Origin: Aporrectodea caliginosa | Taxonomy: Eukaryota; Annelida; Clitellata; Crassiclitellata; Lumbricidae | Direction of reading: 5' to 3' | DNA: 64,000 bases | Assembly: GCA_020284085.1 (NCBI GenBank) | Contig: JACEVL010000130.1 | Location: 2,237,408-2,301,407, forward strand | Translations under genes and position numbers: made by a program | Shown here: positions 1-11,774 of the stretch, in pieces | Position numbering within the stretch: the first letter of the stretch is position 1 | Layout: each line of letters begins with the position of its first letter | Notes under the pieces: model-generated | What the model saw: only the letters and a program-made list of their open reading frames with translations | Told to the model about the DNA's origin: nothing | Database searches by the model: none

Positions 1-1570
1 GAATAGTACTTAGTGATGATCACTGTATAATGGACTTGATTACAAACTACCCATTAGCAAAATACCCAGTGATGTTACCATTTTGTACATTACAATATCT
101 TTGGGTGACTGTGCATAGTTGGACACATAATTCCACAAAGTTCTCCCTTTGATATATATTACTATATTCAATACTTGTTAACAGTGTAACTGTTTAATTC
201 AGTTATTGTGGTTGCATAATTGTCACAGTGTTAATTATATTTTTACTTATATCTTGGATTTTAATTATATTTGGATTTCACTTATATTGTATTTTGTATT
301 TTATTCAAACATTTATAAAGCGCCTCTAGTAGAGTGAACAGTTCAGAAGTGCACAAGGCCACGAGAGAAGAAATAGTTACCAGCTAGAATTTGAGAGCAA
401 GTAGATGGACAACGTATATCTGTTCTAGTATGAGGAACTAGAAATCAAGTCTGAAGAGCGGATTGGATGAGGCTGAAAGAGGCTGAAATAATACATCAGC
501 TAGATATTTTGGGGCAAGACCCGTTGTGCCTTGAAGACAAGAATTTGGATTTTGAATTTAATGTGTGCAGAGAGAGGAAGCCAGTGCAGCTGTTCAAACA
601 TGAAGGTAGAAATGTGAGAATAGCTTATAACAATCTTTTGTAAATCTTGTTTCTATTACATCAGGGCAGTACTTCACACCATTGAAGTTCCTCAACCCTA
701 CTCTATCAGCTGCATCGAGTTCCTACTAAGTTCAGGGTGAAATTTAAATTGGCCTCAGCACCAGCCCACATCCCTGCCTTCAGTCACTACTAATTCCTTG
801 CATTCTTTCTCGTTGCCTACGATCATCAAATACAGGTCTTTTACCTGAGCTTCGATGCAGAAGAGATATGATGTTTGTAATAATAAATAATCATGTTCTT
901 TATTAAATCAAACCGACAAACACAGTGTGATTACAATTCAGTATAAACGGATGATCACAAGTTATTACAGAAGTCGAATTTAACTATACGGCAGCGATGT
1001 GCTGCCATGGACGGCTTAAACTCACGATTTCTCTTTGGCTTTCAAGCACATGGTTTCTAACTGCATCTTCCTCCGGTGGCCGACTATCCGCTCCCGAGAT
1101 TCACATTTCGGCGTGACCGTGCGCGCATTACAAATTTAATTAATGATAATAGTTGGCTACACGTGGTATATATAATTATATATATATATTCGTTTAATTG
1201 AGAAAAACAATCTGACAAAAACGCAGAAATGCTAACATGAGTGATAATGGATAATTAAAGTTCATCAGAACATTTTAGAATAAACTAGTAAATATTTTTA
1301 TATAATGATCTGGGAATAAATTGAGAGTTGTCCTTGTGTGGGAGAGTACGGTTGTGTGCTCTAGGTCTGAATCTAGCCATCTAGCTTACGATTAAGTAAT
1401 TTTGGATATTTAAATTACAATGCACGTGAAACGTATACATACAAGCGTATTCCAGTAACCGTAGTGGTATTATCAACGTATATAAATTATATAAAGTATA
1501 AAATCACTAAAAATATTTTACAATTTCTGTCCTTAAAAAATTAACAAATAAAATAATAATGCGTATCGAT

Positions 1571-1611
1571 GGTTTTAACTCGGCAGAATTTGGTTTTAAC
1601 TCGGCAGAATT
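1571..1611. repeat. Two-copy 21-bp tandem duplication
   Basis: The unit GGTTTTAACTCGGCAGAATT occurs twice, separated by one T, with no mismatch. It is a small recent local duplication in non-coding DNA. Confidence 0.9.
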
Positions 1612-1902
1612 AGCCTTCTGGTTTACTATAGTCGACTATTTTGTTTTAATATAAAGCGCCGAGTGTTTGCTTGCCTTTAATAAATAACACACACTTACTT
1701 ACTTAGCATCGAATTGTGCACGCGATTGATATCTATATTTAGAACGCCGCACAGAGGGTCAAGGTCGCGTAGCGATTGTGGCTTCGATCGATCTGAAGGA
1801 AATATATACGTCATGTTCCCTCTAGCGTTAATAATACTATCTCATTGGTCATTACTAACCCTCGACAAATAGAAGAATATATCAACGCTTCAGACGAGTC
1901 TC

Positions 1903-1950
1903 ACCTTAGGAGGCGCTATACAAATGTTCAACTACAACAACAATCAGCTC
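1903..1950 (+). repeat. Retroposon 3' tail (SINE/LINE type)
   Basis: The string AGGCGCTATACAAATGTTC followed by an imperfect ACAAC tail matches the 3' ends of the tRNA-SINEs and LINEs elsewhere in the window (for example near 33.1 kb). Only the tail is recognisable. Confidence 0.5.
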
Positions 1951-2353
1951 ATCATCCTGCAAAGCGTAACAACTTGAGATAACTGATTGCATTAGTAAGG
2001 ACTTTTAAAAGCTTTTAAAGCGCCTGAATTTTTAAGTGCATGTGATCAATCATGACGGAAGTTTAGCTTTACGAGAGTCCTCTCCACTACTCCAGTCCAA
2101 CTAGTTCTATAGGTCGACCATCTGGCCTTCTTCACTCCCTCAGTGGCTTGTTTATGGCGAAATACAGTACTCTCTGGTGGCCCTCGTCTTCTAAAGGCTG
2201 TTGTATGGTATGGTACAGCCCGAAGAGTCTGCGTTTTTGGACAGTGGCAGTTGTCGGCCATCGCTGTTCTCCTGAATACGAGATTGCTCTCATGGGCCTA
2301 GTCAGAGTATGGAATCCGGAGGACATCCTGATCGAGGCACAACCGAACGTGTC

Positions 2354-2409
2354 AAGTTTCTTGTTTAGGTCTTCTGTGGTGGGCCACAGAGACCCTAAAC
2401 AAGAAACTT
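2354..2409. repeat. Imperfect hairpin, 26-bp arms
   Basis: The left arm AAGTTTCTTGTTTAGG continues into TCTTCTGTGG. The right arm is its reverse complement except for about two differences, around a very short loop. It belongs to a set of similar short palindromes in the window. Confidence 0.75.
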
Positions 2410-2571
2410 TACACTTTGACACATGATGGTCAAATTCCAGCGATTATTTACGATGTAGGGACTGCAAAAGCGAACGCAGTCATATTTGTAACACCACTGA
2501 GAAATATGACGACACAATATATGGCTTATGTCATTACAGCAGCAATGTTGTAGTAAATAGAGGCTTTCGGT

Positions 2572-4476
2572 ATGGTGAAACAGTTAGTTGCATCTGACAA
2601 AGTACTGGTACACTACGACCCTGCATTACCGATCAGACTAGCTTGTGATGCCAGCCCGTATGGGCTTGGAGCTGTGCTGTCGCATATCACCAACGATGGG
2701 GTTGAAAGGCCAATAGCTTTTGTGTCCAGATCACTCACGGCGACCGAAAGAAACTATGCGCAAATAGATAAGGAAGCCTTAGGATTGTACTGGGCTACAA
2801 AGAAGTTTTTCGCATATCTTTATGGACGTCATTTTACGCTTATCACGGATCACCAACCACTGGTGTCAATCTTTAACCCAACTAAAGCATTTCCAGCAAT
2901 GACGGCTGCACGCCTACAGAGATATGCGATGTTCCTATCCGGACTTGAATACACGATTGAATTCCGCGAGTCACGCAGACATGGCAATGCGGACGCCCTG
3001 TCGCGTCTTCCGCTGATTACAGGAGAAACGAACGAGCCAGATGCGGCGGATATTTTCACATTGACACAGATGGAGGTACTTCCAGTGACTCATGCCATTA
3101 TAAGTCGAACTCTTCAACGAGATCCGCTCTTGTCGCGTGTATTTCAGTTGACCAGTACCGGTTGGACAGTTTCTGCCAAGACTGTGGAACTAGCACCATT
3201 TTACAGTCGTCGTACTGAGCTGTCGATTCACCAAGGGTGTCTGATGTGGGGAGGAAGGGTGATTGTTCCGCAGAAGTTACGTCAACGGATTCTAGACCAG
3301 CTGCACGAGGCACACAGTGGAATGGTAAAAATGAAGAGCTTGGCTAGGAGTTACGTGTGGTGGCCGGGAATAGATGCTGATATCGAGAAGATAAGTCAAG
3401 CTTGTCAAGGGTGTATGAATACACAGAAAGAACCGGCGAAAGTACCGTTACACCCATGGGAGTACCCGAGCAAACCTTGGCAGAGAGTTCATATAGACTA
3501 CTGTGGACCGTTATGGGGATATATGTTCTTTGTCATGATAGATGCACACTCAAAATGGCCGGAAGTGGTGTACACTAAATCCACGACGTCAGAGAGGACA
3601 ATCGAAATTGTGCGAGAGGTTTTCAGTAGGAATGGAATTTGTGAACAACTAGTCAGTGATAATGGACCTCAGTTTACTTCGGAAGAATTCAGTGCATTCA
3701 TGGCGACCAATGGAATTCTACATTTGAAATCAGCACCGTTTCATCCAGCGACCAATGGTCTGGCCGAACGCTTTGTACAAACATTAAAGAACGCTCTGAA
3801 GGCGGCACAGGCAGATGCGGGGACATTTAAGAAAAAACTGGCACAGTTCTTATTGACATATCGGAACACTCTTCATACTACTACGAACGAAACACCGGCG
3901 AGGTTGTTTATGGGGCGTGCATTGAGAACGAAATTGGACTTATTGAAACCTAACTTGGATGACCAGGTACAGCGTAAGCAACTTCAGGCGATGATGTATT
4001 ATAACAACGGCAGATTCCGGGAATTTCAAGAAGGGCAGACAGTGGTGGTGAGAGATTACAGAGGAGGGGGAAAATGGACACATGCAACTGTAAAGAAACG
4101 TACAGGACAATTGACGTATGAAGTGATGACAGATGGCACAGCGATTCCGATGACCTGGCGTCGTCATGTTGACCAGATACGTGCAGCTCAACCAGTCATC
4201 AGTGACCGCGCAGCTCAACCAGCAAGCATTGACAACACAACGCAGCCAGAGATAAATACATCAGGTGCGACAACACAGACAGCAACAGATGAACGATCTG
4301 TGAAGACGTCTTCTCTTGTACCTGAACCTAGCGAAGCCGGAGAAGATGCCAACCAGTCAGAGATGGGAACGGTCATGCAAGAAAGTGATGGTACAGGAAA
4401 GATGATCAGCGAGACGGTTTTGGAAAGACGTTATCCGAGTCGAATGAGAACGGCACCTGAGAGACTAAATCTATAA
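2572..4476 (+). pseudogene. gypsy Pol fragment: RNase H plus integrase
   Basis: This is a 634-residue open frame with no internal stop. Residues 20-145 form the Ty3-type RNase H with all four acidic residues visible (D26, E68, D93, D141, the last in GNADALSR). Residues 240-285 are the integrase zinc-binding region (H245, H248, C278, C281). The integrase core follows with D309 (VHIDYCGP), D363 (VSDNGPQF) and E399 (GLAERF), giving the D,D(35)E spacing. The C-terminal part carries a basic region and ends in RYPSRMRTAPERLNL, the usual kind of gypsy terminus. The frame lacks its reverse transcriptase, so it is a broken pol although the surviving part looks intact. The ATG is probably an internal methionine of the parent polyprotein. 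The uninterrupted frame implies recent insertion or recent loss of the 5' half. Confidence 0.9.
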
Positions 4477-4613
4477 AGTTATGAACACAAGTACTATCCA
4501 GGCTTGTTCAAAGAACAGACAGTAGAATAGCATTTAAGTGTTGTTAGGTTGTTAGTATTAAGAGGGTTTCAGACAATAGGGCTAGTATGGGAACTACTAT
4601 AGAAGGGAGGAAT

Positions 4614-4808
4614 TGTAGTGTATTCTATGTTAGCGTAATAGAATGCTTAGCATTGATTGGTTATTATTGGGGCGTATTGACCTAGTTTATGACCTAGTTA
4701 AGGCTACATAGCTGTAGAGCTGTCAGTCTGATTCTGACCAGCGAACAGGCTGGACGTTTCAATAAAACGTGATACATAACAAGAACCTTCGTCGATTTTG
4801 TACTAACA
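4614..4808 (+). repeat. Probable 3' LTR of the gypsy element
   Basis: It begins with TGTAGTGTATTC directly after the polypurine tract, contains a polyadenylation signal (AATAAA at 4761) and ends in TACTAACA, so it has the TG...CA form. It is about 195 bp. The right end is inferred because no second LTR is available for comparison. Confidence 0.6.
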
Positions 4809-6648
4809 TATTGCATCTGAGTCAAGTTTATATGGATTGCATGATTCGCAGTCCTTTGCTCATCGCTTTGGAACAATCGATTGGCATTTGAATGGACAAC
4901 AATTACAGTAGCTCTGGTCACTTTCATTCTAAGAGTCTAAGCTAAACATTCTGCCCACCTGATGAAATTGTGACCGTCGATGTCGACGACGTTCCTCCGG
5001 GATTTTCCAGTTTCTCTGCATAAAGAAAACATTCGGAGCTTGTTTAAGAATAGCAGCTTCGAAGTTTAACCATTACGATGGGTCATAAAGATTCGACTGT
5101 ACTATATTGCAGGTCCTATTGTATTTTTCAATTATTTAGAATCAATTGATCAGAGGTGCATAAATGCATGATGCACCGGGCAATTTCTAGTGTATCACGT
5201 GAGACTGACAACAAAGTAAGTGTAATCAATCAATGAATATATTTATTGACCACCATGATAATAATACAGGCACATAGTTCATGCAATCGTATAAAGGATG
5301 TCAATGGGTAAACCCAAAGGAACATATGGTTCCGCTATCAGGGTTGCTCTATTTACATCAGTCATTAATCAGTTAGTATATTGATGGTCACAATTTAATA
5401 AATGTAAGAAGAATCTGCATTTTCAAGAAAAACACTTTTCACATTTGAAGATTCTGGTAGAAGACATAAGACATCCATTTCCCAACTACATCCATTAACA
5501 TTTTTAACTTTTCCATTACGCACCCCGATATAAAAAAAAACCTGTAACGAGTTTCAGTTGTCGCCTGTGTTAACCTGCACACAATGACTCAGTCTCTTTC
5601 GTTCAGCGAACGACTGGAGACGACTGAATGCCTTGCATCGCAAACAGAGACTGAGAAATGGAGATGCAACGAAGCGTTTTCAATGTTCATCAGACACACG
5701 CCAGGGAATTATTCCAAGTGTTACTGGATCCATTCCAGTTTCCTTTGCTAATCACCTGGGCGTCGTCGTTCCTGCGCCAACTGCCCACCGCTGCCAGGGT
5801 CATTCATGCCAGGTTCAATACAAGGTCATTTCATTACGAGGACGCAAAAGAATCATTCGTATTATGTTCTGCCCAATGGCAAACTGTTTCGGGTAATTGG
5901 TTCTAACGGATCGGAGAGCGCAAAAAATTACCAGCTATGCCAGGAACAAAAAAATCCTTTTAGCGTCTATGTGCAATGGTCTTCATGAAGACAATAAAAG
6001 CTGCTCTTTATTCTACCAACCATATGCCTACAGACAACACACGGAATAATAGAAATGCGAATGGTGACACAATAGATAGGCGCATGTTAAAACGAAGGAT
6101 GGATGGAAAATAACTGACTGTCTTGTCCACTATTTACGAAGCAGAAAGTGTAGCATGCATACAAAGATACAAATATATTCACACATACACAGCCAATGAA
6201 TCCAATGGACATATCTAGACCTAAAAGTAAGGCTAAATTTCCAGTGCTATAAATACAGATTTAGTTATTTCAAGCAATTTGAGTAAATTCATTCTTTTCA
6301 TAGTTATAATTATGCACTTGTTTTTAAGACGTATGTATACCAGAGTGCGGATATGCAATTGGTTTTAATAAAGAATATACTTACTTACTATTTTGTCTGC
6401 TCGCTTGAACTTGCTTAACACACATTTGCAATCTATACTTACTAAAGTCTCGCTTGCTTAGATCTTACTGGAGCAAGCTTCTAGAAATGGATGCATACAT
6501 GTAGATAACAATACAGATCGATATGTAGTCATAGAATAGGTTACATGATGTACTGTAATGTAAGAAGAATTGCAAACTTCATGCTAAACAGATGGACACC
6601 ATTAGACAGCGACATATTGCATGTCTATTCACTAATGGAGCGGTCTAC
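4809..6648. other. Non-coding stretch downstream of lectin-like gene
   Basis: Nothing is recognisable as a gene. Several open frames at 5633-5988 overlap in all three plus frames and match no family I know. The stretch probably includes the 3' side of the minus-strand lectin-like gene, but no further module exon with the expected cysteine pattern was found. Confidence 0.45.
6330..6395 (+). repeat. Retroelement 3' end with TTAC tail
   Basis: The end AATAAAGAATATACTTACTT, preceded by a block containing GTATACCAGAGTGCGGAT, recurs at 36.5 kb and 57.3 kb in the same orientation. The family is not identified. Confidence 0.55.
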
Positions 6649-6801
6649 CTGGAGTGCAGTTCCTCGGAATTCCGATCCAGTGCTGGTCTTGGCAATACAT
6701 CTGCCAAGTGTCCGTTGACCTGGAACAGCCGAAGGCGGCGCTGTTCTCCGTTCTCTGCACCCACCCTCCGGGCGGGGCATCGATGTCCGGACAACCAGTT
6801 G
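6649..6801 (-). CDS. Sushi/CCP domain exon of SUEL-CUB-CCP gene
   Basis: This exon has no start codon and is found only by reading the minus strand between splice sites. The acceptor is TTTCTATAG and the donor is CAG|GTAGAC. Its 153 nt give 51 codons in phase 1/phase 1. The peptide begins IATGCPDIDAPPGG, has a central FGC and YC, and ends WIGIPRNCTP. It therefore shows the four cysteines and the W-x-G-x-P-x-C ending of a complement control (sushi) module. Such modules are extracellular binding units. It lies 397 bp downstream of the CUB-like exon in the same phase, which supports one gene. Whether more sushi exons follow is unknown; none was recognised before the gypsy element. Confidence 0.72.
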
Positions 6802-7198
6802 CTATAGAAACAAGGAAACAATCGGCTCCAAGGAAATAGACAAGTGACCAGTTCTAGTGGATCAGCAAAACAATCATGTGTCGGGTACATCTACGTAGCC
6901 AACATAATAGTATCACACGGACGGCCTAATAAAGATGTTTGGTTATAATCTGATAGCTTAACTGCTCATCTGCTTGAGTAGTGTAAGAGGTAAATATTGT
7001 CCATTGCATCATTCTTGCATTATCAAGACCTATTCTGACAAAATTCAATGCAAGAAAATTGTACCTATATTGTAATGCAGTTGTGCTTGCTGGCGTCGTA
7101 ATCACAGCGCCAAGGAGCCACACATACAATGTATTATTTAGACGCCATGGAATTTTTCATAGTAGATCTGAGTTACATTGAATGTAGTCAGTCGTTAC

Positions 7199-7627
7199 CT
7201 TCGAATGAGATGAGAAAGGCGAAGTTCTTGGTCGGATTCGTAGCGATTACGGTTTGGATCTCGAGTACATTGAGCTGCGAGATGTAGACGGTCTTGGATC
7301 TTCGCTCTCCTCCGCAGACCGTGACCCTCGTCGTCAGAGAAGGCTCCTTAAGGACCGCGTACATTCGACAGGTCCTCAACGGAAGTCCTGTCTCTACGGA
7401 CGATGACAATGACGTCGACGACGTCAAGTCCCTGGACCGGACGCCCGTCACAGCGAAGTCAAGAAGAGTCACGTTTATACGCTGACCCGGAAGCACTTGG
7501 ATGCGCCACGGCGCATGCGCGGAACCACATCCGGTTTCGGCCGATATGATGCTGGCCAGGTTTGCCTTGCGCTGCGATATGGTGACCGGTTTATTGGAAA
7601 GACAGGCATGTCTGTCGGGGTTGACTA
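7199..7627 (-). CDS. CUB-like domain exon of SUEL-CUB-CCP gene
   Basis: The acceptor is GGTTCTTCTAG and the donor is GAAG|GTAACG. The 429 nt are in phase 1/phase 1. The peptide contains four cysteines (in RHACL, TGCGS, RTCRM, TVCGG), as in typical CUB modules. The segment APWRIQVLPGQRINVTLLDF matches the CUB strand pattern C-x-W-x-I, G-Q-x-I-x-L-x-F. It ends with FAFLISFEG, where CUB domains close with a hydrophobic strand. An N-linked glycosylation sequon (NVT) is present. It is extracellular by family knowledge. The domain is divergent, so CUB-like is safer than CUB. It sits between the SUEL exon upstream and the sushi exon downstream. Confidence 0.75.
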
Positions 7628-8607
7628 CTAGAAGAACCAGAAAGCATAATCGACCAGGCTGACCAACCTCATATATTGATGACAATTAAACGACTAGCAC
7701 AATAGTTATTCAGCGACATCGCCACTGCAGGGCAAGCCAGTGCCAGAGCCGCGGTAAAAAAGCCTCTGCCATGGTCGTTGCTCTGCCACAAGGCTGCCAG
7801 AAATTTTGCCCTGCCGAGAATTTATTTGGGGCATTAATCGCTCCATGCACTGGTTATTTGTATTACTGCCCTATGCTCTGGGGTTACAAAAAAGTTACTG
7901 TCATGGTCAATACTGTATGGATGAAGTCTCTATGTGGGCATGCAATCTCCCTACCAGTGATATTTTAGTTATTTGATTAATTTTACTTCTGTTTTTTATT
8001 CACTTCTGTTGAAGCGATTTTACTTCTCCTTCTACTTCTAGTTCTCTACTGCATGAATGAGAAATCGTTGCTGTTGAGATATGACTACTGTTCCAATTCA
8101 TCATGCAGATTGATTTACAACGCTGACAGACCAAAGAAATACAGAGACTGTAGTCCGGATACCAGTGGTTGCAATGGTTACTTCAGGATGATGGGTTGAT
8201 CATGTCAAAGTCTGAATGAAGAAGACGACAGTGGACGGATGAACAGCCAAGTGATTTGTAGACAGGAAGATGTTACATAAAACAACAATGCACAGTTCCG
8301 GAAGATAAGCAAGGACGCACTGAACGGTTGAACCAAGACTCGCATGGACAGTTATATATTTTAGTCGACGAACAAGCATTTGTAAAGGCAGCCAGGATGT
8401 CGATCAGTTTAGTGAAAGCTGATAGATTAGTTTCCGGTATCTGTAAACCTAGTTCAAAAAGCAATAGTCGGCAAATTCTGTTTTGTCCTCTGGACAGAAC
8501 CTCTACTGATTTTGCTTGATATAGAGAACAAGTAGGTTTATTTAACTTACCCGTATAAATAAATCCAGAGCTTAAAATTTACTAAGATTTAGTAAAACCA
8601 TAAATAC

Positions 8608-8892
8608 CTTTGATGCAGCGATATTCAATGCCGAGATACGACTTCAGGTCTTCGTGGCAAGGTTTCATGTTCATGAAGTTCTCGTCGAGGATTCGAAGGC
8701 TGCAAGTCTTTCGACCGGAACAGTGAGCATCCATTACATCAAGGACATCATTTGAGCATCCGATGTATCCGAAATTCTCCCGGACGCATTTGCTGAGGTT
8801 CATTCGACCGTAGCGAGCTCTCTCGACCAGAATCACTTCGTCCGGAAAAGAACACTTGGCTTTGAAGTACTTTGACTGACAGACAATCTCCT
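8608..8892 (-). CDS. SUEL-type lectin (Gal_lectin) domain exon
   Basis: The acceptor is TTCCTCTACAG and the donor is AAAG|GTATTT. The 285 nt (95 codons) are in phase 1/phase 1. The peptide runs from EIVCQSKYFKAKC to GIEYRCIKG and has eight cysteines, the number typical of rhamnose/galactose-binding SUEL domains. The YGR motif is present (ERARYGRMNLSKC). The usual DPC near the C-terminal end reads KPC here (NMKPCHED), a change next to the sugar pocket that may alter binding. GYIGCSNDVLDVMDAHCSGR is the family's central part. SUEL domains were first defined in sea urchin egg lectin and also occur in latrophilins and EVA-1. The domain order SUEL, CUB-like, sushi points to a secreted or membrane-bound recognition protein. 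Signal peptide and C-terminal exons were not found. Confidence 0.85.
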
Positions 8893-10064
8893 CTGTAGAG
8901 GAAGTCAGCTCTAAGGCAAAATAACAAAATAAACGCAGATCGACTCATAACGCTGGAGAAGTCACCTTCGAACTACACATGACTTCATGAGTTTCCTCGG
9001 GACCTTTGTCTCGAATCGTTTATGACAATGAACCGAACCAGATCCTATCTGCTTCACCTACTTGTTTCAATTGAGCGCCTGAGAAGAAGCTGATCAGCTC
9101 CAATTAACTCTTTATGGGCGCTGAAGAATCTAGAGTTTACGAATACAATAATATTATTACAAACTGTGGTTTATCTTTAAAGACGTCACGCTGTCTTTAG
9201 AAGAGATTACACTAAATTTCAGACCCTACTTATCGATTTTATACAAGCTACTTATCCTCTTACTGCCCCCATGGTTCAGATACGAGTTGGCCTATGATAA
9301 CATTAATCTGTTACTGTTAGACAATGTAGGCTGAAGGTAAACTGCATATTTGATATTTCCAGAAAAATCCCATTCACCGACTAGAACACTGGTTTGGTCT
9401 ATATGGTCCCGCTGTCAACTTGGTTCTTATCATACTTGCATCCGTTGTCAATCAGCCCGTATAAATCAATCTACTTCTGCACCAACTATTTAGTTGGTAT
9501 ACCTACTGTTTTCGACGATGTTCGGTTGGATGGCTAATGCTAAACTTCTTCTAAATCCTTTTAAACTGAATTCATTCTTCTACGATAGACCAGCAACTCT
9601 GAAAATTTGACCATATTAAATCTGCTCAGATGGGTGGCTTATTTTGTTAACCATATCGGATGAGCCTGAATTAGTTTGCGTGGTGTTTTACTCCACCATT
9701 TCATTTTCTAGCCATGGCATGTTCGGCAACTACGGAAGTCAGCCCAATTTCACATACGGAGAATTCGTAGAATCCGATCTCTTTTGCTTTCAACTGCTTA
9801 ATTCCACTAGCTAATGTTTCCAGCAAACTTGACTAATGCAATCACTTCTGATCAGTATCAAAAAGTAAATCTGCATAAACAACAAATGGCTCAAAACTCT
9901 CATGCCAGAGCAATGACAAGGACTCTCAAATATCAGCATATTTGCACCCATGATGCATCCATGGCATTGGCTGACCATTAGGGTAGTCCCATCCATAATG
10001 ACAAATTTTATGTTGTTTCTTTTTTATCCTCCAACCAACCATTTGTTGATATGACTTATAGAGA
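8893..10064. other. Non-coding, probable upstream intron or flank of lectin-like gene
   Basis: No recognisable exon was found. A retroposon-tail string (TTCTCAGGCGCTCAATTG, reverse strand) lies near 9070. The signal-peptide exon of the SUEL gene may be here or farther right, but nothing convincing is visible. Confidence 0.4.
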
Positions 10065-10711
10065 CCCTATAACCGCTTAACCGCCATAATGCCGGCTATA
10101 TCCGGCGCCAGCTAAAAATCCTCACGCCTTAGCGCCGGATTAATCCGGCATGAACATAATGACTCGGGCATAGTGCTGGCGTGGAGTATTTCATGAAGTA
10201 TGGCGCATATTATATTAGCAGAGGATGTCATAGGCTATATTTGGACGGAATTTTTTTAACCCCGGCTACTTCCGGTCTGATCGCTATGCAACCGGTGACG
10301 TATAGTAAAAGTACAAAATGGCGAAACGGAAGTTTACAAGCGAAGACGTCTTACAAGCAGTTTTAGGACCCGCAAACATCCATGGATGTGATATTACCGG
10401 CAGAATGCAAGAACTTTGGCATTACTGAGAAGATTGTTATATATCTTGCACTTCCTCTACTGGACAGTGGTCGTACAGTGTTCATGGACAACTGGAACTC
10501 CAGTTGTCGGTTGTATGACTACCTACACTACAGACAGACAATGGCCTGTGGAACAATAATAGATCTGAGTAAATATGTGCTGTTATGTTGGTTTATACGT
10601 GATCAGCAAATGTCAAAAATAATTACGCAACTAACAATAAGCCCCAAAATTACGTTATTTTTACCAATATGGTGCGGCGCCCGGATTTCTTGGCTTGCGG
10701 CGGTTAAAGGG
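10065..10711 (+). mobile_element. piggyBac deletion derivative
   Basis: The left end CCCTATAACCGCTTAACCGC and the right end, which reads CCCTTTAACCGCC on the opposite strand, form short terminal inverted repeats beginning CCCT, as in piggyBac elements. Inside are remnants of a piggyBac transposase. The expected TTAA target duplication is not clean at either edge, so the exact ends are uncertain. At about 650 bp it is non-autonomous. Confidence 0.65.
10318..10570 (+). pseudogene. piggyBac transposase remnant, N-terminus joined to catalytic segment
   Basis: An ATG opens MAKRKFTSEDVLQAVLGPAN, which looks like a transposase N-terminus and stops after about 36 codons. A second frame, opening at 10382, carries LLDSGRTVFMDNWNSSCRLY and YRQTMACGTI. 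These match the piggyBac catalytic region around the conserved VFMDN aspartate and the TYACGT-like segment. The two parts are adjacent and out of frame, so several hundred codons have been deleted between them. It is not functional. Confidence 0.75.
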
Positions 10712-11774
10712 TTTTAACCAAAATATTTTCAATATATAAAAGTATTTAGGACCATCAGTGACCATCCTACAAAGAATTCATTTGAAAATCAGCCTTAAAG
10801 TTCACGTAGTACTGTCTTTTCGTCAATTTACCTACAATCTCTACTCCATGATTCCCTCTTATGCAAATATAGGCCTGCATTGCACTCGATCAATGGACAC
10901 TGTGACTCTTCATATGCCGCACACAAGAACAGTGTTGGACTACCGAATTGTCCAGTGGCTGGTCTAAAAAGCTCTATAGTAATCGCTGCCAAATTCTGTC
11001 AGTTAAGAAGGCTGTTTGATTCATTCAGGTCTAAGCTTAAGATTAATCTCTTTCAACTTGCACCGCAACTAACCATTGCAGGGCTTTTGGCTTCTCTGTT
11101 TTGTAAGATTTCTACCTGGCTTTCCAAATAGATCGTGATTTTTGTTGTCATTTCACTCAGATCGATCATCGATTGATGTCTTAGATATTTGGATACAGGC
11201 GCTATAGAAGTCTTTACAATAGGTTATCATTGGACCATTGTTTTCTGTTGTCCGGCTTCAGCGTGCACGTCTGAACTTTCTAAAAGTGCATTAGGCTATC
11301 AAATTACAATTATACTGTAATGTAGAGAAACTTTACGGCTTTCCATCCGCATTCCTATTCTCTTAGTTTACGGATCTTCCAATTCCCAGGAAACTGTGAA
11401 TGACAGAAAGAAAATAAAGAGCTCCAATGAAGTAGCAGTAGCTTCTTATATAGGGCCAATTATTCTGGCAGAGTTTTATGGTTGTGCGACGGCAGATGGC
11501 AGGAATTACGGTCGTATGGTGGAGTCACTTGTTTTCTTTTAGATTCTCCATAACTTCAGTCTCATTGCGAACGTCGTCAGAATTATTGCTTTAAAATTGA
11601 CGTAAATGCATAAAAAGAGAAAAATTCCAATCGCTTAATGATAATAATAATAATAAACCATATTGAAAGGAAATCGTATGATATGTGCTATATATAAAAA
11701 GTCATTAGGCCTATACTTTGTATGCATAACTATATGTACATAGACACATATAGGTACATTATATATATATAATA

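Larger units (their letters stand above)
1..2559. other. Non-coding left flank, repeat debris
   Basis: No open frame here resembles a protein I recognise. The stretch is AT-rich. Around 300-360 it carries a retroposon 3' end in reverse orientation (TTTATAAAGCGCCTC followed by TTCAGAAGTGC), matching the LINE ends near 40.9 and 63.3 kb. Further inside are a short tandem duplication, a retroposon tail and a long imperfect hairpin, listed separately. The frames across 2046-2426 look like accidental openings over the hairpin region. Confidence 0.6.
2560..4808 (+). mobile_element. Ty3/gypsy retrotransposon, 5'-truncated
   Basis: This is the 3' half of a Ty3/gypsy LTR retrotransposon. Homology begins abruptly just before the RNase H domain (around 2560, reading EAFGMVKQLV). 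It runs through integrase, a purine-rich tract (AGAAGGGAGGAA) and one LTR. No gag, protease or reverse transcriptase and no 5' LTR are visible upstream, and the LTR start is not found in positions 1-2560. Since LTR elements do not normally truncate during reverse transcription, the break suggests a later deletion or rearrangement. The target duplication cannot be assessed. Confidence 0.9.

Noticed and set aside
2132..2422. Overlapping frames on both strands before the gypsy fragment, considered as its missing reverse transcriptase
   Set aside because: No reverse transcriptase motif in any frame; the region includes a long hairpin.
4976..5024. Short plus frame ending PPGFSSFSA before a stop
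   Set aside because: Only about 24 codons with no convincing acceptor site.
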